From Ceratothoa steindachneri (taxonomy: Eukaryota > Arthropoda > Malacostraca > Isopoda > Cymothoidae), in the NCBI GenBank assembly GCA_963969495.1, contig OZ018329.1, positions 70,396,959 through 70,460,958 of the forward strand: DNA of 64,000 nucleotides, given 5' to 3'. The translations under genes and the position numbers were made by a program. Below, in pieces: positions 55,130 through 64,000 of this stretch. The notes below the pieces were generated by a model. The model was not told the origin of the DNA, searched no databases, and saw nothing but the letters and a program-made list of their open reading frames with translations. Position 1 is the first letter of the stretch. The number at the start of each line of letters is the position of its first letter.

Positions 55130-57889
55130 CTAAGTGACCATTGGGTCTACGTCATTGTCAATGAGTAATCTGCTGCTTTTAAAAGGTTTTGCGTGTCCTA
55201 TGTCATCAAAGTCCATGTGCTCGAGTACAAACTCGAGAGGAAGGCGCTGGTGTACGTTGTCCCAGATCTTGCTTGCTCTTTGGTGAAGCTCCACGTTTAT
55301 GGGGGTTAACCCCAGTTCACCATGGAGCTCACTCTGCCTTCTCCAATCTCTCCTTTGGGTTCTCGTTATAATATATACAGCCTTATTTTGGACCCTTTGC
55401 AATTTAAGGGCTTGGGTCTCGGGACTCGTGTTTATATGGACCGGTGGATACAGGAGTTTAGATCGAATGCATGCATTATAGATGTTTAGTTTGTTGGAGG
55501 GGCTCAGGTTTAGTAATCGATGTAGTTTTAGCTACGTGACTCCCAAATCCACGAGTCGTAATCTGGAGTCCCAGAACCGTGCCTTCCGTGCGGTATGGGA
55601 CGCGTGCACCCCCCCCCCCCCGCGGATGTCTTCGAGGGTCCGTCGGAATAGTGGAATTACACGGAACTTTTGAGCATTGTTAGATATCTTTCATCTTCTC
55701 TCGAAAGAGTTGATGTTTTCGATTTCTACCGTCGTACTCTGTGCCATATAATTCACATTCCGATAAGGTGTCTTGCAGATCATCGTTATATCGTCTGCTA
55801 ATTGAACGTATAACGAGCCTCCAGTCAGAGGTTGGGGAAGGTCTATGGTGTATATATTGTAAAGTAAGGGACTTATACACCCGCCTTGTGGCACCGTCAC
55901 CTCGAGTTCGAACTCGGGGCTATTGAAACCTTTAATGTTCACAAACGCTCTCTTCTCCAGTCTCTCCTCCATACTTTGTCAAAGGCCTTTTTGACGTCGC
56001 GGATTACCAGATTCGCATGGCGTCTTTCTGCTTTTACTTTTGCCAACTTCTCGGTAAACACGGCTAGCGCCGTGTCCGGTTCTCACGTCCTTCGGAAGTC
56101 ATGCTGTTGGTTATTGTGCAAATTATTTTCGTCGAGGAACGTATTCACCCTGTTTGCAGCGAGATGAAAGACCAATCTATACATGATCAAACAAACAAAA
56201 ATCGTAAAAATAACAATAAAGGAAAATAAACCAGGTAATAAAATATTAAGACAAAGGCATGAATGTCTGAAGGAATCAAACAACAGGAGATAAAAAAAAT
56301 GAAAAAAGACAAGGAATTAGAAGCAACGATAGCTATACAGGTGCCCCAAATAAAACCAAGAATAAACGGATACAGAATAAAGAATTGGAAGTAACTGTGG
56401 ATAACTACGTCCAAATATATAGAAGTATAGGCAAAGTATATCCCACTAAGGAGAAAGAACAGCCAGTAACCTGGCATATCTACTCACACTTCCCCCTCCC
56501 CAAAACAACCCTCTCATGCTATCCATCTATCACCCCTTCCTCTCCCACCTATTAATGGACTGCTTTGGTTGCTGGATGCTTGTCTGTTCTCATTACTCTG
56601 GTGACTCTATTCTCGGGTGATAGTCTTTCTCTGTTTATTCTTATACTTTCATTTACCGTTATTTATTTTTCTCTATCGTATCGTTGATTGTCCCTTTCTT
56701 CTATAGTGTATATCTTGCTCCAATGTTCCCTGAATTTTTCTTCTATTGCTGCTTCGCTTCTTAAGAACACGTTTTCTTCTGTTATTTTTATCGGCCTTCT
56801 TGGTGGCCGACCTTGTATTATTTTTAGCATTTTCTAAGCTTCGTTTGGATCTTTGGTGTTTTTTATCTTCTTAATGAACTGATTCCATTTTTCTTCCTGT
56901 TTTTCTTTAATTAGGAAGATCATTTCTCTTTTCAGTCTTGTTAGCTATTTGCTTTTTTGTCTGTTTGTTCCAGACTGACTAATTTCTGAGTATTTTCTTT
57001 TATTTTTCTAGCTTTCCTTTTCATCTCTTCCGTCCATTTTAGGTGCGGGAGAGTTTTATACCTGATTTTGGGTATACTTTATTTCGTCTGCTTTCTTTAT
57101 GTGTTCGATTATTGTTTCGGTTATGTTTTCCAATTCTTCGTAGCTTTTTCCATCTAGGTCTGGTTAGTTGTAGTCTTCTAGTATTTGTGCATATCTTTCC
57201 CAATTTGCGAGCCTGTAGGCTTTTCTGGGTTTTATTGGGACCTGAATTGGATTCTGATTGATAGTCAACAAAATTCCAATATGGTCGCTGCAAGGTATGG
57301 GAACAGATTCCATATACACATTGTATGGGAAGTTATTGTCTGTCAACACTATATCCGGTTTGGATGAGAGTCCTTGCGGCAATGTAGGTTGGGAATGCCG
57401 GTCCTACTCTTTTCTATATGTTTCTCCCCATTAAGAGCTCTAGATTCTTTCCTGCATTATTTTTTTGTCCGGTAGCCTCTGATTCGGGTATTCTGGCATT
57501 CAGGTCCCCCAGTAGTACCGTGGGATTATTCTTATTGAATATCTTCATTACTGAGTGAACCGGAATGTACGAGCGTCGAGGTGGTTGGTACTCCATTTCC
57601 AGTGTTACTGCAAGATAGGCCTCCCTCGTCCACCTCACGCTCTTGTGTGTATCGAAGGTTTCGTTTTATTGCGATGGCCGTACCATCGTACCTTTTCCCG
57701 GTGGGATTCTTTTTTTAATATATGATAGTTGAAGATTTTCATTTTTTCTTCATTTTTTATTCTATGTTCCGAAATTGTGACCACGTCAGGATCTAGTTTC
57801 CAAAAAATATTTCCATATTGTATGCTTTTGTTTTTCCAACCGTCGGTGTTAATGTGAAGGATCTTTAGCTTTTTTATCGTGTAATCCAT
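55130..57889 (-). pseudogene. LINE D ORF2: endonuclease and part of RT, interrupted
   Basis: ORF2 starts at ATG 57889 (MDYTIKKLKILHINTDGW). The endonuclease keeps TISEHRI, VLLGDLNARIPE (57510-57475) and CSDHIGILLTINQNPIQVP (57285-57230), in three frames. The charged linker follows to about 56650. The RT N-terminus is absent, replaced by foreign sequence at about 56165-56600. RT resumes with ANRVNTFLDENNLHNNQQHD, RDVKKAFDKV, PQGGCISPLLYNIY and LADD at the catalytic site (55800, Phe to Leu). It ends RTQRRDWRRQSELHGELGL (55402-55130). A 13-base C run (55609-55621) breaks the frame. Confidence 0.82.
56165..56600. other. Foreign A-rich segment inside LINE D ORF2
   Basis: Sequence between ANRVNTFLDEN coding text and the linker has no RT similarity. 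It is A-rich on the plus strand up to about 56460, then C/T-rich with ccctctcatgctatcc-type words. Its composition resembles PLE 3' regions at 47.2-47.5 and 9.0-9.5 kb, but I found no terminal motif or TA tract. It replaces roughly the first third of RT rather than simply interrupting it. Confidence 0.5.
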
Positions 57890-57954
57890 ATTTATTTATT
57901 TCTTCTTTTGTAACTACTTGCTTTTTAATTGGAGTTTCTTCCATTTTCCGTTTT

Positions 57955-59409
57955 CTATCCTTTCGAACATGTCCTTTTTATTATTTTCGTGTCCTGAGGG
58001 TAGATTATATTTCGGTTTACTTCAATCAGTAGCTGTATTGGTTTTTCGTCGTGATCTGTGACATAGTTCCACTTACATGTTCCTCTTTCTATTCCCTTTT
58101 TAATATCCTCTAGTTTTGCTCCTTTTGGCAAGGGGTCTGCTTCGTGTACGAAAATCTTTAATTTGAGGTCTTTAACTTCATAACGACGACAGCCTTCTTC
58201 ATTTTCTGTTCCTGATTCTGATTTATTTTCTGATTGTGTATTCGTTTCGGTGTGCACTTTTTTGGTTTGACTTTTCTTCTTTTGGGGGTTCCTCTTTTTT
58301 TTTTCTTCTTACGCTTTTTCAGGTTTGTCAGTTTCTCTTTCTTCTTCAATGGATCCGTCAGTATCTTCTTCTGCTTCTCCTTCAGCCAGTGTGGCCCCTA
58401 CCTCTAACATATTTTATACCTGCAGCATTTTTCCGGCTGAGGAAAGTCGGGGGGGTACATCACCCTGACTCCGTTCTTTTCTAAAGGTAGGTTCAGCGTC
58501 TCGGCGAATGTTCCCGGTTGTGCTATGTTATGCGCGTGGGCAAACATTATACAAGCCAATATATCAAGGCCGGTTCCTTCATTCACGTTGATGTTAATTT
58601 TTGGCTCCTGAGTTTCTTTAATTTCTTTTACTGTGGCTTTCGCTATGCTGGCGTATGTTTGGTTTGCTCTCTTTTGTTTTTTTTCTTTTTCCACCTCTTT
58701 CCTGTTTATTTTGGTCTTTCTTTTCTCACAGTTAATGTCCATAGTTCTATGCTGGCTCTGGCAGTTGATACATTTTTTAATTTGTTCATTGCATTCGCGA
58801 AAAGTATGGCCAATTGTGCTGCACTCTGAGCAGATCTTAACATCTTTTGGGGAGCAGTTCCTTGTCACGTGATCTTCGATCTCATAGCATTAGAAACAGG
58901 TCTGAACATTTATGAATTTTTCTATTTCAATGTTTTCTGGTGGTATTCTCATTCCGAATGCCAGTATTCCATTGTTGGTAGCTCTGTTGGCTATCTCCGA
59001 TCAGATACACACTACCTTGAAAACGTGAGTATGGTGGCCCAATTTGATGATTTCCGAAATTTTGAATTACTGTTTTCTCTTTCTAATTTTTCTTGAAGTT
59101 CTTCTTTTGTGTGCGAGCCGATATAAAGGTCCACTTTACGGCACACAAATGAGCGATTCGCCATTAATTGTGGTGGTTGCAGTTTTGGTGTTATGCCGAT
59201 TTTGCTCAGAGCTTTCAGCCATCGGTTGCCATCATCCTTTCAATGTCTTCTTGTTTGTGGCAGAGTACAACGATTCCATTTGGTACTTCTATCAGCTTCG
59301 TGAGCGCGATTTTTAAGTCAGTGTATGTGGTCCTGATGAGAAGTCCTCTTTCTGGTTTAGTTTTCCCTGCCTCGGTCCTTAGTGGCAGTCTTCTATACTC
59401 CACGTTCAT
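57955..59409 (-). pseudogene. LINE D ORF1: zinc knuckles and charged tail, frameshifted
   Basis: The start ATG at 59409-59407 is chosen because MNVEYRRLPLRTEAGK aligns with MEALTKRVPLRTIAGR of copy B; the open frame upstream of it lies in leader sequence. IALTKLIEVPNGIVVLC follows. Knuckles appear in frame 58868-58404 (CSECSTIGHTFREC, CINCQSQHRTMDINC) and then ILACIMFAHAHNIAQPGTF. An acidic stretch and a Lys-rich low-complexity run follow (58349-58158). Then comes a C-terminal module-like DLKLKIFVHEADPLPKG, IKKGIERGTCKWNYVTDHDE (58257-57955). ORF2 begins 66 bp further on. Confidence 0.8.
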
Positions 59410-59638
59410 GTCTGTGATATGGGGGTTCCTCCCCCAATTATCCCGTCGACCCAGCCTCGCTAAAATGGCTGATATGACGTTGTGATGAATGAATGAATGG
59501 ATGGACCCGGGTGGGCTCCTCTCGAGGGGTGAAAAGCGGACGGACTTTTTGTTGGCTAGCGAGGAATCAACCTTCGCTAGCCGGGGGTGCCGCCGCCTCG
59601 AGGGAATTAAAAAACCGCGGTTGCTTCCTGCCATACAC
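59410..59638 (-). promoter_or_regulatory. LINE D leader with strong hairpin
   Basis: The text ggctagcgagg (59554-59564) pairs with ccttcgctagcc (59571-59582) across a six-base loop, with a single bulge. gcctcgaggg and cctctcgagggg add further pairing. It resembles the leader role of the B and C 5' UTRs, without clear sequence homology. Confidence 0.5.
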
Positions 59639-59910
59639 ATTGGACATTGGACATAACAAGTTAGGAAGTATAGATTAGTAGAGCAAAAGTAAGAGAGTAT
59701 AGTGGTGAAAGGGTTTTGAAAAGGATAGTAAAGGTAAGTTTAGTATAAGTTTGAAGGGGGTAGATTTCCATGGTGGAAGGGTATCTCCAGCAAAAGTAGA
59801 TAGTATAGTAAAACTATAGTACGCAAGAGCAGGGATGAATAGATCGCTGATCAAAGGGTAGCTCTGGCAATTTTAGTCTCGTGTTGTGTTGTTTTGGAAT
59901 GTCCAATGAA
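59639..59910 (-). repeat. 3' terminal sequence of another LINE directly upstream of LINE D
   Basis: attggacattgg (59639-59650), gtaagagagtatagtgg (about 59688-59704) and two copies of the box (tggtggaagggtatctcc at about 59771; gatcgctgatcaaagggtag at 59842-59861) match the 3' sequence of LINE A (893-1035). So a LINE 3' end abuts the D leader in the same orientation. Confidence 0.6.
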
Positions 59911-60096
59911 TAATTCCATTTTTGTCAATGCCTTGAAGATGACCTAACACGGTCGTAAGACGTCTAGGAATAAAGAATGTCATTCGCGGATGTGTTTTCT
60001 CGCCTCGAAGACTCCGGTAAAAAACTTGTAAGAAATATTAAGAAAATACAAGTTAAAATTAATAACACTGCCACAGCTGTGGACTTCAATATTACA

Positions 60097-60184
<88 letters not shown>
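59911..60184 (+). repeat. PLE-like end and (TA)n
   Basis: cctaacacggtcgtaagacg, tctaggaataaag and tacaagttaaaattaata lead into (TA)n at 60100-60184. The last about 57 bp match 14705-14762 inverted. The order resembles other PLE ends (gaagatg, gacgtc-type motif, AATAAA, TA tract). Confidence 0.5.
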
Positions 60185-60186
<2 letters not shown>

Positions 60187-60479
60187 CATTTCAATTTCAG
60201 GCATTTGCCTCTCACTGCTGAGAGAGGCAAAAAAGTCATTTCTCATATTTTACGATTTGTTTCATCATGCTGTTCTAATGCAGGTGGGTAGTTAGGGTTC
60301 GTAGGCGACAATAGTCAACACTGGATTTTTTCTCCCGTTTCTGGAATCGAAGATAACCCATAAAAGGGTTGAAAGATGTTTTGGCTAATAAAGAAATGCC
60401 ACCTGCCAACATTTTTCCTCGCCTTTCTCTTTCTGAAAATACTGGTTGAAAACGGTTAAAAGCTGCAGCATAATCTTAA

Positions 60480-60551
<72 letters not shown>
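60185..60551. repeat. Second (TA)n with PLE-like flank
   Basis: 60350-60481 reads gttgaaagatgttttggcta, ataaagaaatgccacc, then reaches (TA)n at 60482-60551. Just after the first TA tract, tgcctctcactgctgagagaggca (60202-60225) is a hairpin (arms tgcctctc and gagaggca). No coding remnant. Confidence 0.5.
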
Positions 60552-60554
<3 letters not shown>

Positions 60555-63145
60555 AGATCATCACCCAAATAATAAGCATTTAAATATTATAATTTGGTAC
60601 TATTTTCTTTGTTGCATTTCATAGAAAAGTTGAAACCGTAAGGGGTACGGTGTTGGGTTTTCTTGTCCACTATGCTGACAGGTTTCAAAGCCCCGTCCAA
60701 CCCGAGACCCCGAGCCCAGCTCAGCCCAGCCCAGCTTATCCTCCTTTTTCCGCTAACATTTTTGTGCTTTCGGCCTTTTTGTACCAACTCTCCTAATCTC
60801 CCTCAGCCTTTCTTTAGGCTTAAGGACCTGATCAGCTTCCTCATGGCCTGTAGGTCGTAGGAGACCAGGACTTGAGGGTTCCGGGGCGCTGGGGGGAGAT
60901 TAATGTGAAGATCGATCTCCCTCCTCCCCCACTAACCCCTTTCCTGAGTGTAAGGAGTTGACCGCCTCCCTGCCGCTGTTCTCGGGTGCATATGTCTGTA
61001 CTGCTTTGACAGGGGGTGTTTTTAGAAACTATAGCCACCCTGTAGGGAAAGAGAAGAGGGTTGCAGAGTGGTCAGTCATTCCAAGTGGAAGTGACAATAC
61101 CCCCACACTTGGGTGTAATCCTGGAGTGGGACCACCACCCTATCGAGGTAGATCCCTATTATCCCTATCCGATCAAAACAAATTAAATTTGCTTTTGTCG
61201 CTTAAAATCCTTTTTGCACTTTTTAGCATTCTAAACGATATGCTTAGTATCGAAGGCCAACCTGGCAGCTTTATTCCTTTTACCCTTGAGTGATGTCTTA
61301 GCAGGGAAGCGCGGTATATGTCCCACCTCTCTCAAGTGACCTAATACAGTTTCGCGAGACAAGTTCATGGTTTCGACAACTTGATGTATGGTATCGACCG
61401 CTGTCTCAAATCTCTACTTTAAGGGCTCAAAATGTTCTCCGGTGCTAGCATGAATATTCTTCTGGCTCCAGGTATTGTTTCATCAAAGACCTGGTGAAGG
61501 CAGTTTATGTTACAAGATCCATGTTATGTTATATGCCCAATGCTCTTTTGGGAAAATCCTTGTATTTTAAAATAATTGGTTAAGATGCGTTACGACAGTT
61601 TTAAATTATTGTCAGATTCAGACCAAAAATCGAAACTCGATCAAAATCTGTACTTGAGAAATGGAAATGGAAGGATATAAATTTTATCAAATAATTTACT
61701 TGCAGATCTCTTAAAGAATTATAAGTATTCTCACCTTTTTTTATCTAAGTTTCTCTTCAGGTACCCTAATGATAAGTCCATACATTGCCTTTCCGTTCAT
61801 ATATATTTTACCTCTGCGCGTAATTAAAATGAACCGATGAAACGCATCAGATAAAATATACGAAGTGATTAAAAATGAATAGTGTCAGATGCTTATCAAC
61901 ACAAAGTACAATCAAATGTTAACCGAATAAATCTAAAAAAAATGTACAGCGAATAACTTTTCCTTTGTCCTAAACCAGAGATTTTTCATGTGGAAATAAA
62001 TCTGCTGCGCAAACTGAGATTTTTGTTTACAAAAATGGGTTTAAATAAATTATACAGTGGAAACTACCCATGAGATTACAAGTTGTAATAATGAAACTAG
62101 AGGGACATGATCTAGTAGACCTGCAGCGAAAATGGCCGATTTAGCACCTCTAGCCACTAGGTGGCGCCACCTGGTGGTCAACTTATATCATATTAGAAAT
62201 CAGTGACCTCAATTACCTTTGGTAGCATTGGTTTTACCTGGCTACATTGACCCAGCGACTCGTTGCGGACAGAAGATGAAGACAACACGAGATTTTCATC
62301 ACCCATAGACCTACTTGCCTCGCGGCAGGTAATTAAAGAAGACTCATATGTCGTTACAAATCTACATATCCATACCAAGGAATCCATAAAAATTACTCAG
62401 TTCGACAAATTTTAGTTCTTCCTTAGTGCCATAAAATCCTGGAAGCCAGCAAAAACGTGCCAAGTGGGGAAAAAACACACCACATTTGTTCTAAAGAATA
62501 TATTATAATTCTAGTTTGAGGTAAGGTATGGGAAAAGAAAATACCTTTGATACCTCTAGATGGGTAGAATTGGGTGTGAGCGCATATGATAATATATGCA
62601 TTATTAGACTTTTGTCGGATAATATATATGTGTGTGTCTTTGTGTGTATGTAAACTTCTATATTTGAGTACCAAGCTCAAATTATTTATAATGATAAATC
62701 TTGTTAGACTCATTTTTTCTGGTTCCGTCAGCATTCCTCTCATTAGATATATCAATGCTTTAATAACCCTGAACAGGGCGAATGAAAGCTCTAAACACCA
62801 TAAAATACTCTTTAGTTTAAATATTCTATTTGAAAGGCATAAAAAAGAAATCTGAAAATTCAAAACTTTGACAGAAAAAGAAAGAAATTCAATTTCTATT
62901 TTCTTTTAAATTATGATAAAGGACAAGACTGAAAAATGGTATACCAAAAATATTTGTAATATTTGCTAGGAAGTAGCGAGAAGAAATAATCCCTTAAATG
63001 TAGGTCCCACGAGGGAGGTTTTATAAGAATAATCACCTTTTTAAACTGTTGCATGAAACATTCCAGTTAAGTTAAAATTATTGTCCGCATGTATTGGGGA
63101 ACTAAACTTTTCCGGAAAACGTCTGAAGCTGCTGCCGACGATAAA
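60552..63145. other. Mostly unassigned; possible transposase HTH remnant
   Basis: Minus strand 61390-61230 reads IHQVVETMNLSRETVLGHLR then EVGHIPRFPAK and KAARLAFDTKHIV before a stop. This has the look of a Tc1/mariner-type helix-turn-helix, but no catalytic part or TIR was found. 60620-61150 is GC-richer and may be an unnamed repeat. 61500-63145 shows nothing recognisable. Confidence 0.3.
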
Positions 63146-64000
63146 TCCCGAAGATCCTTGGCCTCACTTTCAACCCCAAACTCACATACCCAAAACACAA
63201 TAGTCAAGGCCACGAAAACATTCAAAGTCATCAAGGCACTCAAAACTACACACTGGAGTAAAACCAAGGAAACGCTTATTAACACACACAGGACAATCAC
63301 AAGACCAGTACTAGAATACGCCAACACAATCTGTTGCACAATCATTTCAGAAACCAACACCGCAAAACTACAGACAATACAAAACACAGCCCTCCGCACT
63401 ACCACAGGGTGCACTCTTGACACAAACACCCAACATCTACACGACGAGATGAATATCCTACCAGTCAAATATCACCTAAAACTACATGCATCTCAACTCA
63501 GGCAGAAAACGCAACATCCAAATCATTCCCTCCACCACATCACCAGACAACCTCCCAATTACCGACACACAAAAAAAGACCATTTCCGATAACAGCAACA
63601 ACTACACCACCAACTTAGACACATACCCTAATACAACAACAGAAGACACAATCAAGCAAAACATGAAAACAATCCACTCTTAGATTATACAACAATACTT
63701 AGCCACAGAACCCACAACAAAATATTAAGTACACCACCTCAAACCATACACAACTCAGAACAAACACTCACAAAGCAGATCAGAAGAGCACTAGCACAGA
63801 TATGAACAAACAAATCATCACTCCTGACATCATACATGCACAAAATATCTCCCACCACCACATCAAACTGCCCCAAATGCCTAACACAGATACACGGCAC
63901 CACACATCTCTTCAACTGCCCACAGATACACATATACCTGGGCCAGGTAGATCTCTGGGAGAGATCCCGCGAGGTGACGGGTCCGCTCATGCGATGGCCT
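63146..64000 (+). pseudogene. LINE copy J: RT C-terminus, runs off the window
   Basis: It starts in ILGLTFNPKLTY (about 63147-63182, then a shift). Then come VKATKTFKVIKALKTTHWSK, TRPVLEYANTICC, AKLQTIQNTALRTTTGC and MNILPVKYHLKLHASQLRQK (63203-63592), the end of a jockey-type RT. After shifts, 63790-63995 has the terminal cysteine motif CPKCLTQIHGTTHLFNC followed by VDLWERSREVTGP. This is a common ORF2 C-terminus in this group (CPLC...H..HLF.C, then DLW..P). Its 5' part is missing. The 3' end lies at or beyond base 64000. Confidence 0.75.

Overview
This is a eukaryotic, non-protein-coding window. It is AT-rich and full of long (TA)n microsatellites. I found no intact host gene, rRNA, tRNA, operon or CRISPR array. 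Almost every long reading frame comes from a transposable element, and nearly all are broken by frameshifts or stops. The mix (jockey-like two-ORF LINEs, an RNase H-bearing LINE, Penelope-like elements with GIY-YIG tails, mariner, hAT) fits an invertebrate, perhaps an arthropod such as a crustacean. That assignment is inference only; nothing here diagnoses a species.

Layout: 0.9-6 kb, LINE copy A (minus) with a tandemly duplicated 3' UTR unit. 7.6-9.4 kb, Penelope-like (PLE) remnants, including an inverted pair of PLE ends bounded by (TA)n. 9.5-14.4 kb, LINE copy B (minus). 14.7-17.8 kb, a (TA)n locus, an ORF1-only LINE copy G (plus) and a PLE tail (minus). 18.1-23.4 kb, LINE copy C (minus), the best preserved element, whose ORF2 is interrupted by one TGA. 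24.4-25.1 kb, the 3' tail of another LINE. 25.9-31 kb, decayed RNase H-bearing LINE K (plus). 31.5-32.4 kb, PLE ends. 32.5-35.4 kb, a nest: a foldback MITE beside an hAT transposase fragment that is itself split by a 1.4-kb mariner. 36.2-38.8 kb, a full-length hAT with terminal repeats and an 8-bp target duplication. 40.6-41.5 kb, a 5'-truncated CR1-like LINE. 43.8-46.9 kb, LINE copy F (plus). 47.2-51.2 kb, PLE ends, including a second inverted pair. 51.3-52.4 kb, a LINE fragment close to B (plus). 53-59.6 kb, LINE copies E and D (minus), placed head-to-tail. 59.6-60.6 kb, LINE and PLE ends with two (TA)n tracts. 63.1-64 kb, the 3' part of LINE J, running off the window.

The LINE copies A, B, D, E, F and G form one clade. 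ORF1 carries CCHC zinc knuckles, then a conserved middle block, an expandable acidic tract and, in several copies, a previously unnamed (to me) C-terminal module. ORF2 carries an AP-endonuclease and a reverse transcriptase. Their 3' UTRs share two short boxes flanking an AT-rich slot that is a palindrome in one copy and a long (TA)n in another. I see no new cellular system. The most interesting signals are the ORF1 C-terminal module, the variable 3' UTR slot, the repeated link between PLE 3' ends and (TA)n tracts, and the seamless mariner-in-hAT nesting.
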